IMG/VR virus record: IMGVR_UViG_3300029922_000288
Location: 1-24,781 of that record
Length of the DNA: 24,781 nucleotides
Strand: one strand, 5' to 3'
From: a virus
The translations under genes and the position numbers were made by a program. Position 1 is the first letter of the stretch. Each line of letters begins with the position of its first letter. Shown here piece after piece: positions 12,696-21,434 of the stretch. A model generated the notes under the pieces. It searched no databases. It saw nothing but the letters and a program-made list of their open reading frames with translations, and had not been told where the DNA came from.

Positions 12696-13148
12696 ATGTT
12701 ACCATCTTCTAAAATTAAATACATAGTAGATACAATAAAAGACGCAAATAAAATACTTATATTTTATACTGGAGATTCTTCTGACGGTATTTTAACATTT
12801 GACAAAGACAACGACTGGGGTCGAATGGATCAGTTGGATACGTTATCAGCACATATGTCGCTTACGGAGGCGTTAATCAATCGAGACGGGAAATCTACCA
12901 TACCAGGCGATCCGTTACCGAAAGAGATTATGCCAGTGCTCAAGAAACATATTGATGAATTGGAAAAGCTGACAAATTTTAATAGGCGTGATGCTCGAAT
13001 AGATCGAGAAGTATTGTATAGATACATGTTGGATTCATTTAATGTATTTAAAGGACATTTAGAGAGAGAATACAAAAAGGATTCTGACGATAAATGTCCT
13101 ATGACCGAATTGATCAAAGCATTAAAGGAAATGATTGATGGAAAATAA
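12696..13148 (+). CDS. Protein of unknown function (150 aa)
   Basis: An N-terminal alpha/beta portion (KYIVDTIKDANKILIFYTGD) is followed by a helical part (MPVLKKHIDELEKLTNFNRR ... LYRYMLDSFNVFKGHLEREY). No catalytic motif is recognised. GAGAG precedes the ATG. The next gene overlaps its end by 11 bases, so they are translated together. Confidence 0.6.
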   Translation: MLPSSKIKYIVDTIKDANKILIFYTGDSSDGILTFDKDNDWGRMDQLDTLSAHMSLTEALINRDGKSTIPGDPLPKEIMPVLKKHIDELEKLTNFNRRDARIDREVLYRYMLDSFNVFKGHLEREYKKDSDDKCPMTELIKALKEMIDGK

Positions 13149-13410
13149 AGGAATGATTAAAAATCAGGAAGACTACAACGGTATTCTTATGATTCGTCTT
13201 CTCAAAAAGGGAAATGATGTAGAGGTTTCAGTAAATTCTCACGATCGTTTAAATGATAACAAACCGTTGTCATTGAACGATCTATTTATGTGTTACGGTA
13301 CATTGGGAGAAGTTTTGATGGCAGAATGTAACAAAGACCCGAATCACGCGATAGCTAAAATGTTATTAGAAGCATTCAACAGCACTAATAAAAAAGGGTT
13401 AATACATTAG
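13138..13410 (+). CDS. Protein of unknown function (90 aa), possibly extended by a -1 frameshift to 13490
   Basis: ATG 13138 is chosen because AAAGGA lies 7 bases upstream; a TTG at 13135 is possible. The frame ends at TAG 13408, but the following 80 bases are gene-like in the -1 frame. After AAT AAA AAA (13387-13395) a slip of -1 would continue RVNTLVDYFIYNLDNG... and end at TAA 13488, 3 bases before the next ATG. That frame has no start codon of its own. This suggests programmed frameshifting, a recent frameshift mutation or a sequence error in the A6G3 run. Function unknown. Confidence 0.6.
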   Translation: MENKGMIKNQEDYNGILMIRLLKKGNDVEVSVNSHDRLNDNKPLSLNDLFMCYGTLGEVLMAECNKDPNHAIAKMLLEAFNSTNKKGLIH

Positions 13411-13493
13411 TTGATTATTTTATATACAATTTAGATAATGGAGATGATACAACACTATGCGAATACTTTGAAGAATTTAAGGAAAAATAAAAA

Positions 13494-14006
13494 ATGATTA
13501 TGTCAATATCGATGAGGCTTAGAATAGGTGGATATATTATAGTCGGGGATGTCGGGGATATGGAAACGTCATGGGATATTCCTGACAAGTCAGTTTCGTT
13601 TAAAACGACGATATCACCTGCATTTGGTTCTGGTTATTATGATGATTGTGCCTTCGAAAAAAATTCTTGTGAAGAAGCACTAATTTACGTATTAAAAACA
13701 GGTATTGAAGAATTTTTATTACGTAAATATGTAGATCATGATGAAAATAAAAATAATTTGTTGTTATATTTTTTCACAATGCCTCAGCAATGTGAGTGCC
13801 GACATCAGTATGAGCATAAAGAAGGATCTTTTCAGATACGTTTGAACAGAAATGTTGACGATATTGATAAACTTATATCGGACATAGATAAGGCAGTGGA
13901 TGATTTTATATGTGATCTTGAAAAAGGCGACGAGAACTGGTTAGATGAATATAGAGATAAAATAGAAAAAAATATTAAAGACGAAAGATCGAGGACGAAT
14001 GAATAA
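13494..14006 (+). CDS. Protein of unknown function (170 aa)
   Basis: It starts with beta-like segments (MRLRIGGYIIVGDVGDMETS) and ends in a long charged helix (DIDKLISDIDKAVDDFICDL). No family is recognised and there is no membrane segment. AAGGA lies 10 bases upstream of the ATG, inside the possible frameshift extension of the previous gene. It overlaps the next gene by 8 bases. Confidence 0.6.
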   Translation: MIMSISMRLRIGGYIIVGDVGDMETSWDIPDKSVSFKTTISPAFGSGYYDDCAFEKNSCEEALIYVLKTGIEEFLLRKYVDHDENKNNLLLYFFTMPQQCECRHQYEHKEGSFQIRLNRNVDDIDKLISDIDKAVDDFICDLEKGDENWLDEYRDKIEKNIKDERSRTNE

Positions 14007-14280
14007 ACTCGAGCCTGAATTGCTGGAAAAGATAGACATTGCATTCCCATTAAGACGCGAGTTGGATGAAATATCTAGAAAAGATGATATCGCAACCTGG
14101 GACAGAGCGTCACGGATTAATGCTCTTAAGATGGCGTATGATTTCGCCATACCTCAAGTGATTGGACGTATCTGGCATACATTATCTATTGATCAACAAA
14201 TGGAGACGATACAAAATGTATTGGAACTCGCAGATATAAATTTTAAATATATCAACGACGGATCAACAAAACTACATTAA
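13999..14280 (+). CDS. Protein of unknown function (93 aa)
   Basis: The sequence is predicted helical, with a charged front (LEPELLEKIDIAFPLRRELD) and a hydrophobic helix pair behind (INALKMAYDFAIPQVIGRIW). It overlaps the preceding gene by 8 bases and the opposing terminase gene by 4, with no room for a terminator between them. GAGGA precedes the ATG. Function unknown. Confidence 0.6.
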   Translation: MNKLEPELLEKIDIAFPLRRELDEISRKDDIATWDRASRINALKMAYDFAIPQVIGRIWHTLSIDQQMETIQNVLELADINFKYINDGSTKLH

Positions 14281-15893
14281 TAATAAGGCTTTTGATTAGC
14301 CCATGCTTCCTGTTTCTGTGGTTGTGGGTCCTCTTTGTTAATAATCCAACCATCTGTTTTGAGTCTTATAAACGCTTGGCTCATTGAGTCGATAATATCA
14401 GCGCCATCACCCTTGGGGAAGAATTCAGCCGCACGTAAAAATATTTGCGAATCTTCCGTTAAATATTCATGTTTAGGCGCATCCGTTGGGAGCCAAACCA
14501 AACCATTCTCCATTAGATGAGATACGATGCGAGCGCGTCCGATTTTATCACCATATTTATTTGGATTAAATTGCACCACAGGCAGATTAGCCACCATAAG
14601 GTCTTGTAGCAATGAAAGTCCATTAGCTTTAGCTTCTATTAATATTACATCAGCAGGATTACGTCCTAACATTGGTTCATCGATATACACGTCCTCATAG
14701 TTTCTTGCTAAACGTGTCGCCATCTTGCGCAAGTCTGGATATTCCATCTTTTCTCTTAAAACAGAAAGAAGCATGATATTTTTAATGCCACCTTTATCCT
14801 CAAATATGCCCCATGTTGTGCATGCGCTATAACAACTATTTTCACCTTTTGTTAGAGCGGTATCCCACGATTGTAAAACAATATCAAATTCTGGATATTC
14901 TTTTTCTTTCCAAATTTTAAACCATTCTCTTTTAAATATGCCACCGCCCGCAGGTGAAGGGCGCTGTTGAAGCTGTCCAGCGATTACATAACTATCATGG
15001 TTAAATCCAGCTTTAATCTTTTTAAGTTCGTCAGGGCCTATGCGTTCTGGACAGAGTAAATCACCATCGTTTTTACGAGGGTCGCGCCATTCATATTTAC
15101 CACTTGATGGTAACGGGACAGTGATACATCGATCACTTTTATCAAACTCCATTGGGAGATATAGATGTACAACCCTATCATCGTCCTTATTAAGAACATG
15201 GCCGGAAAGATCATAAAAATGTGTTCTCTGTTGGATGATGCAACGACGATCTTTTTTAAAATCTTCCGATCGGGTGGTCATGACGTTATCCCACCATTCA
15301 TTTACTTCATCGCGAGATACTTCGCTCTCAATTTCCTTTACGTTATTCGGGTCATCGGATATAACAAAGTCGCCACCAAGACCGGTGTTAGAACCACCGA
15401 CAGATGACGATATTCTATATCCGCGCTTGTCATTATCGAATCGCAACTTATTGTTGACATCCTTCATCAAGCTAAATCTATCCCCCCACAGAGATTGATA
15501 CCAAGGAGACATAATAAGACGACGACATCCTACGCTATCTTTCGATGCTAAAACTTGTGCATATGATGAATATAGGAATCTAAGCTCGGGATTTTTAAGC
15601 CATACATAAGCAGGAAGGCATACACTTGCCACTAAACTTTTACCACACCGCGGTGGGACATTAATAATAAGAGATGTTATTTCCAATTTATAAAGAGCTT
15701 CAAGATGTTCTGCAATAGCGCGGACATGCCAGCCAGGTATAAAATCTCGGCCCTCTATGTGCTTCCATGCTTGGCCAATGAAATTATAAAACGATTTTTC
15801 GCAATGGTCTTTTTCTAACAATTGCTCGTCTGTTAGAATATTTGTCTCGACATCAAGATATCTTGATAATATATTATAATACTTATTTGCCAA
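14277..15893 (-). CDS. terL: Phage terminase large subunit (538 aa)
   Basis: The ATPase half has Walker A VPPRCGKS (79-86) and Walker B DFVISDDP (175-182). The nuclease half has the three acidic positions of the RNase H-like fold: D344 in LQSWDTA, E420 in ILIEAKANG, and D499/D502 in ADIIDSM. This enzyme cuts concatemeric phage DNA and pumps it through the portal. Length is usual. The start codon is TTG (15893), preceded by AGGG; no ATG lies nearby. It is unusual in being on the strand opposite to the portal, which starts 113 bp away, so it is transcribed divergently. Confidence 0.97.
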   Translation of the reverse strand: MANKYYNILSRYLDVETNILTDEQLLEKDHCEKSFYNFIGQAWKHIEGRDFIPGWHVRAIAEHLEALYKLEITSLIINVPPRCGKSLVASVCLPAYVWLKNPELRFLYSSYAQVLASKDSVGCRRLIMSPWYQSLWGDRFSLMKDVNNKLRFDNDKRGYRISSSVGGSNTGLGGDFVISDDPNNVKEIESEVSRDEVNEWWDNVMTTRSEDFKKDRRCIIQQRTHFYDLSGHVLNKDDDRVVHLYLPMEFDKSDRCITVPLPSSGKYEWRDPRKNDGDLLCPERIGPDELKKIKAGFNHDSYVIAGQLQQRPSPAGGGIFKREWFKIWKEKEYPEFDIVLQSWDTALTKGENSCYSACTTWGIFEDKGGIKNIMLLSVLREKMEYPDLRKMATRLARNYEDVYIDEPMLGRNPADVILIEAKANGLSLLQDLMVANLPVVQFNPNKYGDKIGRARIVSHLMENGLVWLPTDAPKHEYLTEDSQIFLRAAEFFPKGDGADIIDSMSQAFIRLKTDGWIINKEDPQPQKQEAWANQKPYY

Positions 15894-15950
15894 TGCACAC
15901 CCTGTAAAATTTTTTAAATAATCTTTACTATTCGATTACCAATACTTTAC

Positions 15951-15979
15951 TATCATACACTATAAAAGCTTGCTACAAT
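15951..15979 (+). promoter_or_regulatory. Probable promoter for the portal/head operon
   Basis: An extended -10 box, TGC-TACAAT (15971-15979), lies 27 bases before the portal ATG. The -35 box TATCAT is poor, as is usual where an extended -10 is present. Confidence 0.5.
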
Positions 15980-16006
15980 GAAATAAAGTAACAAGGGCTT
16001 GGAACA

Positions 16007-18499
16007 ATGATATATCCTCAGGGAATAAATGATCACGGATATAATGCAGATCGTCCCGATGATATTGGACTAGATGCGCCGCACGAACTCATACAAGACG
16101 GCAAACAATTGATAAGATTCCCGGACGGGAGTGCATACCTTGGTGATGTGGAAGAAGCGCGTCATATCAATATTGACCCCAACGATCATGACCAGAATTT
16201 AGCATCTGTGTTGCCCGAAGACGTTGTGTCAAAAATAGGTTACGTCTTAAAGGCTGCCATTGAAGATGATGCAGAATCACAAAGTGTTTATTTTGGCGCT
16301 ATCGCTAATACAATTAAGCTTTTAGGATTAAATCTCAATTCTGAAGAAGAAAAAGACGATCTCCCATTTAAGGGTGCATCATCAATATATTCTACTGCAT
16401 TATTTGAATCGGCCCTTGACCTTGTCGCCAGTGCGATAGCGTCGTTGTTCCCATCTCAGGGAATGGTTGATTGTATTATTAATGGTGAAGCAAATGATGA
16501 TGTCCGCGACACAGCGTACCGCAAAAAGGTTTGGTTTAACTATTATCTAACACAGATAGCCAAGGAATTTAAAAAAGAAAGTAAGCGAACATTATTATGG
16601 GCTATTCTTTGTGGCAGTTGTTATAAGAAAGTTTATATTGATCCGGCGTTAGGTCGCCCAACATCGTCATTTATACGACCCGAAGATTTTGTAGTAAATC
16701 GCGAGTTCTCAACACATTTAGCCGCCACGCGCAAAACACATATTTTGCATATGAGTGGCCGTGATTTCATGTTACGCAAAATGGCAGGCATGTACGTAGA
16801 TATTGAGATCACAGACGATGATGGGTATAGCGGAAGTGCTCAAGAGATACAACAACAACTAAATGACATGTCCGGCGTTGAGCGAGAAGGGAACGCATCG
16901 GAACTCGATGAAAAATACATATTATATGAGTGCCATGTAGACTATCACATCAAAGAAGACCCACTCGCCCCCGAATTTGAATTAGCGATGCCATATATCA
17001 TCACGATTGATTCGACGTCGGGACAGGTACTATCAATACGAAGGAACTGGGAGCGTAACGACTTCCTAAAAAAGAAAAAGGAATATTTCGTTAACTATTC
17101 GCTTCTGCCGTCATTGGATGGTGAAGGTTATGGCATGGTCAACTACGCCGGACGATTGGCCGAATCGGCGACTGCAATTACACGCCAACTTATAAATGCA
17201 GGCACCTACGCCAATTTCCCGGGTGGTATATATGCGGCAGGCATTAGAATTGAGAACAACAATTTACGTCCAGCACCTGCTGAGTTTGTCCCTATTCAGA
17301 CTGGCGGTCTTCCGATCAACCAAGTTATCAGTCCATTGCCTTACAAAGAGCCATCACCAGCCCTTAGAGAACTTCTTAATAGCATTGAAGATAGCATACG
17401 CAAACCATCAGCCATCATCAATCAAAAGGTAGCAGAGATCGCGCCAAGAGCGCCGATGGGGTCGACGCTTGCCATGCTTGAAAGCATGCAGAAGGTACCA
17501 AACGCCATTTTGCAGGGATTCCATGAATCATTTCAGCAAGAATTAATGTTGTTTAATGATCGATTCGCCGATTGGTTGCCTGACGATAAACCGTATCCAT
17601 TCATGGTTCCCGGTGGCGAACATGTCATCATAAAGCAAGACTTCCAAGATCATGTAATGGTTGTACCAGCGTCTGATCCATCGTTGCAAAACAGCACATA
17701 TAGATTCATGCTGTCAGAAATAATATTAAATCAAGCTAAGTCGTCTCCAGAACTACATAATATGCATTATGTATTTGAGTATTTTTATAAAAACATGGGA
17801 CTTTCGCCTGAAGATATTAGCCAAATATTACCAGCGCAGCAACAAGAGGCACCACCCTTTAGTGGTGATCCTATTACGGAAGATCAGTATTTACTAACCG
17901 GAAAGCCTGTGACGGCATCAGTCGCGCAGGATCATGAGGCGCACATTCTTGTGCATCAATTGGTTGTTAACAACCCTCAAGCATCACCACAAGCTCAAGC
18001 TGCTGCAATGGCACACATTCAAGAGCACGAAGGCATGAAACTATTAGTTGAAATGCAAGCGACAATAGGATTTGAAATGCCAGCTGATCCATCGCAAATA
18101 CCGCCAGAGATGCAGAACCAGATTGCTGTTGCTGCGGCACAAATCGCCCAGCAGAAAATGGCTGAAATGCAGCCAAACCAAGCCCAAGCGCCGCTCGATC
18201 CCGGATTTGTGATGGATGAAGACAGCAAACGCAAGGCCGAAATTGCGCACGAAAGAATCGGTATCGATAAACTCAAAATAGCATTAGAAGAACAAAAAGT
18301 TGAAACAGAATTTGCTATAGAAGAAATGAAATTACAACAAAAACAACAAAACGATATAATGAAAGCGGAACTAGAAAACAAGAAAATTGAATTAGATCAT
18401 GTATCTAAGGAAAAAGAACAGTTATTGAAGGAAGTTCAATCTTTAAAAGACACACTTAACGAACAACAAGGGACACAACATTATGAAACACAAATGTAA
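16007..18499 (+). CDS. Phage portal protein (830 aa)
   Basis: The long protein has the layout of large podovirus-type portals. The N-terminal and central part (residues 100-560) has the portal core, with FKGASSIYSTALFESALDLV near 122-142 and the wing/stem region around RELLNSIEDSIRKPSAIINQ. The C-terminal 200 residues are Gln/Ala-rich (about 640-725) and then coiled coil (KIALEEQKVETEFAIEEMKL), likely the barrel that reaches into the capsid. Twelve copies would form the DNA entry channel and dock the terminase. It overlaps the following gene by 17 bases. The call rests on order, size and fold-like features and is firm. Confidence 0.85.
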   Translation: MIYPQGINDHGYNADRPDDIGLDAPHELIQDGKQLIRFPDGSAYLGDVEEARHINIDPNDHDQNLASVLPEDVVSKIGYVLKAAIEDDAESQSVYFGAIANTIKLLGLNLNSEEEKDDLPFKGASSIYSTALFESALDLVASAIASLFPSQGMVDCIINGEANDDVRDTAYRKKVWFNYYLTQIAKEFKKESKRTLLWAILCGSCYKKVYIDPALGRPTSSFIRPEDFVVNREFSTHLAATRKTHILHMSGRDFMLRKMAGMYVDIEITDDDGYSGSAQEIQQQLNDMSGVEREGNASELDEKYILYECHVDYHIKEDPLAPEFELAMPYIITIDSTSGQVLSIRRNWERNDFLKKKKEYFVNYSLLPSLDGEGYGMVNYAGRLAESATAITRQLINAGTYANFPGGIYAAGIRIENNNLRPAPAEFVPIQTGGLPINQVISPLPYKEPSPALRELLNSIEDSIRKPSAIINQKVAEIAPRAPMGSTLAMLESMQKVPNAILQGFHESFQQELMLFNDRFADWLPDDKPYPFMVPGGEHVIIKQDFQDHVMVVPASDPSLQNSTYRFMLSEIILNQAKSSPELHNMHYVFEYFYKNMGLSPEDISQILPAQQQEAPPFSGDPITEDQYLLTGKPVTASVAQDHEAHILVHQLVVNNPQASPQAQAAAMAHIQEHEGMKLLVEMQATIGFEMPADPSQIPPEMQNQIAVAAAQIAQQKMAEMQPNQAQAPLDPGFVMDEDSKRKAEIAHERIGIDKLKIALEEQKVETEFAIEEMKLQQKQQNDIMKAELENKKIELDHVSKEKEQLLKEVQSLKDTLNEQQGTQHYETQM

Positions 18500-18950
18500 G
18501 CCAGGATCACCCGCATCTATTTTGATGGGTCATTCACACGAACATCATCACGACCACCATGAGCATCGTAAACACCATGCAGATGGTGGCGAAGCAATGC
18601 CCAATATGCCAATCATTAGTGCACGAAGAGAAGAGCCTAACATGCACAACCGATTTAAACGTGGTGGTCGTGCCATGGGCGGCGAAATGCAGATGGAAGA
18701 CCATCTCAAAGCCGAAGGAACCTATGGTTCACGTGGCAGCGAAATGGATAAAGAAAATCACAAACGTGCCTGTGGTGGTGGTTTGAAGAGGAAAAGGCAT
18801 GCTGAGGGCGGCGAAATTGGTGTCAATACTGGATCTTCTATTGCTCGCAAACCTGGCGATGACGCTATTGGACATAAGAAAGGCGGACGTGCATTGCATC
18901 GCGCAATGGGTGGCGTTGGCAAGGAGCGTAAGGGTTATCCAAACACATGA
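18483..18950 (+). CDS. His/Gly-rich basic repeat protein after the portal (155 aa)
   Basis: The N-terminus holds a dense histidine tract (HSHEHHHDHHEHRKHH, about 17-32), able to bind divalent metal. The rest repeats a basic-Gly phrase: FKRGGRAMGGEM, KRHAEGGEIG and KKGGRALHRAMGG. Such low-complexity basic proteins are often found next to portals in phages, but I know of no proven role. Plausible jobs are DNA binding inside the capsid, or a virion internal protein. AGGGA lies about 10 bases upstream. It overlaps the portal gene, so expression is coupled. Confidence 0.7.
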   Translation: MKHKCKPGSPASILMGHSHEHHHDHHEHRKHHADGGEAMPNMPIISARREEPNMHNRFKRGGRAMGGEMQMEDHLKAEGTYGSRGSEMDKENHKRACGGGLKRKRHAEGGEIGVNTGSSIARKPGDDAIGHKKGGRALHRAMGGVGKERKGYPNT

Positions 18951-18988
18951 TCGTGTAAAAATAGTGTAAAATTACTTAACACAATTGT

Positions 18989-19005
18989 AATTTTATTATA
19001 TAAAA
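18989..19005. repeat. Perfect inverted repeat ATTTTAT-TAT-ATAAAAT upstream of a promoter
   Basis: GTAATTTTA / TAAAATTAC-type sequences occur several times between 18964 and 19046, in both orientations, around the promoter at 19006. They could be operator sites. Confidence 0.5.
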
Positions 19006-19034
19006 TTGTAATATCGTTTGGCGATGTGTATAAT
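19006..19034 (+). promoter_or_regulatory. Strong sigma70-type promoter for the scaffold/co-chaperonin part
   Basis: TTGTAA (19006-19011), exact 17-bp spacer and perfect TATAAT (19029-19034) give a start near 19041, 26 bases before the next ATG. The 116-bp gap 18951-19066 holds no gene. Confidence 0.75.
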
Positions 19035-19066
19035 AAAATTACACTAGATTTTTATAGGAGAAAATT

Positions 19067-19321
19067 ATGGACGCAAGATCATTCGGAGATTTCTTAATCG
19101 GCAAGATGAAAGAAGCCTCAACTGTTATTGAAAACAACCTTAAAAACGTTGCTTACACTGAACTTAGCCAGGGACATCGTGCAGCTGGTCAGCTATCAAT
19201 TTTTGATGAAATTACAGCAAAAATGGGCAACCTTTTGGATGATTTTTTTGCACAGCAAAACGGTACAACACCTCCATCAGATACATCATCTACTGATGCA
19301 TCAAATGGCGGAGCTGTTTAA
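19067..19321 (+). CDS. Small head-module protein of unknown function (84 aa)
   Basis: The protein has a helical first 60 residues (FLIGKMKEASTVIENNLKNV; IFDEITAKMGNLLDDFFAQQ) and a Ser/Thr/Pro-rich disordered end. It has a strong ribosome-binding site (AGGAG) and its own promoter, so it is probably made in quantity. Its stop overlaps the next start. It could be a minor head or assembly protein; no family is recognised. Confidence 0.7.
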   Translation: MDARSFGDFLIGKMKEASTVIENNLKNVAYTELSQGHRAAGQLSIFDEITAKMGNLLDDFFAQQNGTTPPSDTSSTDASNGGAV

Positions 19322-19698
19322 TGAAAAAAGATCATACAGAAGAGCCATCATTATGTATGAAAGAGATAGGTTGCGAGCCCAAGGTTTTGGGCTGGCGCCT
19401 ATTAATTAAGGGACCTGATGCGCCAAAAAAAATCGGCAATATTATTGTTGCTGATCAATATAGGGAAGCTCAGGCACGTCGTCAGAATATGGGTCTTGTC
19501 CTAAAGATAGGGCCATCAGCATTTAACGATAGATTTGAGGATCGGCGTGTTGAGGTTGGCGATTGGGTTCATTATTCAATTTTAGAAAGAGAAGCCGTTT
19601 ATCCCAATGATTATGATTGTTATTACATTAATGATGACAAAATAATTGCGATATTAGACCATCATGAAGTTCCAATGTTCTACAACTCTAAAAAATAA
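19321..19698 (+). CDS. GroES-like co-chaperonin (125 aa)
   Basis: The Cpn10 pattern runs through residues 20-115: VLGWRLLIKGPDAPKKIGNI, then IVADQYREAQ in the place of the mobile loop and its conserved Ile-Val, then MGLVLKIGPSAFNDR, VEVGDWVHYSILEREAVYPN and DDKIIAILDHHEV. The family caps the GroEL cage; phage versions such as T4 gp31 allow capsid proteins to fold in host GroEL. It lies between portal and scaffold genes, which fits that role. The N-terminus has a 17-residue extension. GGAG precedes the ATG, and the TAATG junction couples it to the previous gene. Confidence 0.75.
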   Translation: MKKDHTEEPSLCMKEIGCEPKVLGWRLLIKGPDAPKKIGNIIVADQYREAQARRQNMGLVLKIGPSAFNDRFEDRRVEVGDWVHYSILEREAVYPNDYDCYYINDDKIIAILDHHEVPMFYNSKK

Positions 19699-19714
19699 TA
19701 CATAAGAGGTGATG

Positions 19715-20851
19715 ATGAGCGAATATTCCCCAGATGATCATGTGGCCGCTGGCTGGACTGCGCCATCCGAACATGGTTTTTCAGCTGATAACATTGGCAT
19801 AAAACCATTAGTTGAAGATCACCAAGAAGCATCGCAAGAAGAGTCGGTTTCTCACGAAGCCGACCCTTTTGGCGATGAGTCATTACAACAAGAAGAATCC
19901 GCACAAAAGCCAAAAAAGAAAAAGAATCCATTCCAAAAACGGATTGATCAATTAGTTTACGATAAGGCAGCCGTTGAGCAGAACAACGTATTTCTTGCCA
20001 ATCAATTGGCCGAAAAAGAAGCTTATCTTGCCCAGCAACAAGCTCGATTGCAAGAATACGAGCAAAGAATGGCTCAAAAAGATCAACATGTTAATGAGTA
20101 TTTTGAAAATAGCTTAGATACGCATGAGCATTCATTAAAAAGCAAATTGCGACAGGCAAAAGAAAACGGCGATATTGAAAGCGAAATTGAAATTATTGAC
20201 CAGCTTACTGAATTAAAGGCAACAAAAAGTACGCATGCATCATGGAAAGCGCAAGAAAATGCGCGTCGACAATATGAACTGCAACATGAAGAATATGTTC
20301 CGCAACAAACTAATGTTGAGTTGCCATATCAACCCGCTAATCCGATCGATCTTGAATTAGAAGAGTGGATTAGTGAAAACCAATGGTACAATAATCCAAA
20401 ATTGCAAACTGAAGCTGACAGCATAGCTTATGAATTGAAAAATATTCTAATATTTAATAATCAGAGTCATATTATAGGAACACCTGAGTTTAGAGACAGC
20501 ATTAAAAATGTAATGAGACAACGTTACGGAGTCGGTCAAATTTCCAATCAACAAGAACCAGATGATTCACAAGATTACGAAAGCTACAATGAATATACTC
20601 CGCGGCCTGTTGTGGCGCCGGTTACACGTCGAGGAGCTGTTCCAACAATGGCTCAGAATTATGCCAACAATCGTAGCAATGAACGTGTCGGTGCAGCGTT
20701 GACAAAGGAAGAATTTGAAATGGCTCGCCATCTTCCAGTTCATAGTAATAAGGCAAGTGAGATTGATCTTATAAATAGATGGAAAAAAGCTAAGAACTAT
20801 CCGCGTTCACCATTGCCAGGTGGTAGCCCTAACAGATTAACAATAATATAA
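19715..20851 (+). CDS. Scaffolding-like capsid assembly protein (378 aa)
   Basis: ATG 19715 is preferred (AAGAGG 5 bases upstream); an ATG one codon earlier and a GTG before it are possible. The N-terminus is acidic (EESVSHEADPFGDESLQQEE), followed by a basic stretch (KPKKKKNPFQKR), then a long coiled coil (residues 70-170, LAEKEAYLAQQQARLQEYEQ). The C-terminal part is Gln/Tyr-rich with a basic end. This acidic/coiled-coil design, and its place just ahead of the capsid gene, is that of scaffolding proteins that guide procapsid assembly. There is no protease motif. Sequence similarity cannot be tested here. Confidence 0.75.
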   Translation: MSEYSPDDHVAAGWTAPSEHGFSADNIGIKPLVEDHQEASQEESVSHEADPFGDESLQQEESAQKPKKKKNPFQKRIDQLVYDKAAVEQNNVFLANQLAEKEAYLAQQQARLQEYEQRMAQKDQHVNEYFENSLDTHEHSLKSKLRQAKENGDIESEIEIIDQLTELKATKSTHASWKAQENARRQYELQHEEYVPQQTNVELPYQPANPIDLELEEWISENQWYNNPKLQTEADSIAYELKNILIFNNQSHIIGTPEFRDSIKNVMRQRYGVGQISNQQEPDDSQDYESYNEYTPRPVVAPVTRRGAVPTMAQNYANNRSNERVGAALTKEEFEMARHLPVHSNKASEIDLINRWKKAKNYPRSPLPGGSPNRLTII

Positions 20852-20860
20852 GGAAATATT

Positions 20861-21376
20861 ATGTCAGAAACTAAGGCAGAAATGAAATTAAATGGAAGAT
20901 CGACAAGAGGAAGCGAATCAAGGTTACATGATGGTCGAGTTTCATTTGACGGCGGCCGCTCTCCTATTGTGTTTGGTGAAGGAAGTGCATTTAACGTACC
21001 AGACGCTATTCGTTTAAGTGATCCCGAGCATTCATACGCTTATATTGCATATTCAAGTGGTGGCAAAGACCTGCGCAGTGAATATGATGATGCGGTATAT
21101 CGCAGAGGGTTCGAACCAGTTAAAAGATCATCTCACCCGTTATTGGGTCGTACGCTTGTGGATAGCCCATTCGGCAGACAAGATGATGATGATTTGCAAA
21201 AGGTTGGTGGTCAGATTCTTATGAAACGACCTATTGAAGTCGCCAAAGCGGAAGAAGAGTATTATAGCGAGCGTGTTGCACGTCAAAATTACATTAGAGA
21301 AATGCATGCAAACGCTACTCCAGGAGCCACTCGGATCATGGACGACAACAGAACATTTGGCGGTAGACAAATATAA
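20861..21376 (+). CDS. Head-module protein of unknown function (171 aa)
   Basis: The protein is charged and Gly-rich with a patterned end (DNRTFGGRQI). A segment DPEHSYAYIAYSSGGKDLRS followed by a YDDAVYRRGFEPVKRSSHPL stretch recalls head-associated proteins in podovirus-like phages, but I cannot name a family. AAGGA precedes the ATG. It is the last gene before the strong terminator, so it closes the scaffold transcript. Confidence 0.65.
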   Translation: MSETKAEMKLNGRSTRGSESRLHDGRVSFDGGRSPIVFGEGSAFNVPDAIRLSDPEHSYAYIAYSSGGKDLRSEYDDAVYRRGFEPVKRSSHPLLGRTLVDSPFGRQDDDDLQKVGGQILMKRPIEVAKAEEEYYSERVARQNYIREMHANATPGATRIMDDNRTFGGRQI

Positions 21377-21405
21377 AATTTATGTAATTTAATGTTAATA
21401 AGTTT

Positions 21406-21432
21406 AAAAAAGAAGCTTAGGCTTCTTTTTTT
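21406..21432 (+). terminator. Rho-independent terminator
   Basis: AAGAAGC-TTAG-GCTTCTT with A/T extension (arms 21406-21416 and 21421-21431) ends in a T-run. It closes the transcript before the capsid promoter. Confidence 0.85.
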
Positions 21433-21434
21433 AT

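Noticed and set aside
15165-15498. Overlapping plus-strand frames inside the large terminase gene
   Set aside because: They lie within the conserved Walker B and motor region of terL and lack ribosome-binding sites.
18019-18381. Ser/Cys-rich minus-strand frames opposite the portal C-terminus
   Set aside because: Artefacts of the Gln/Ala/Glu-rich portal tail read backwards.
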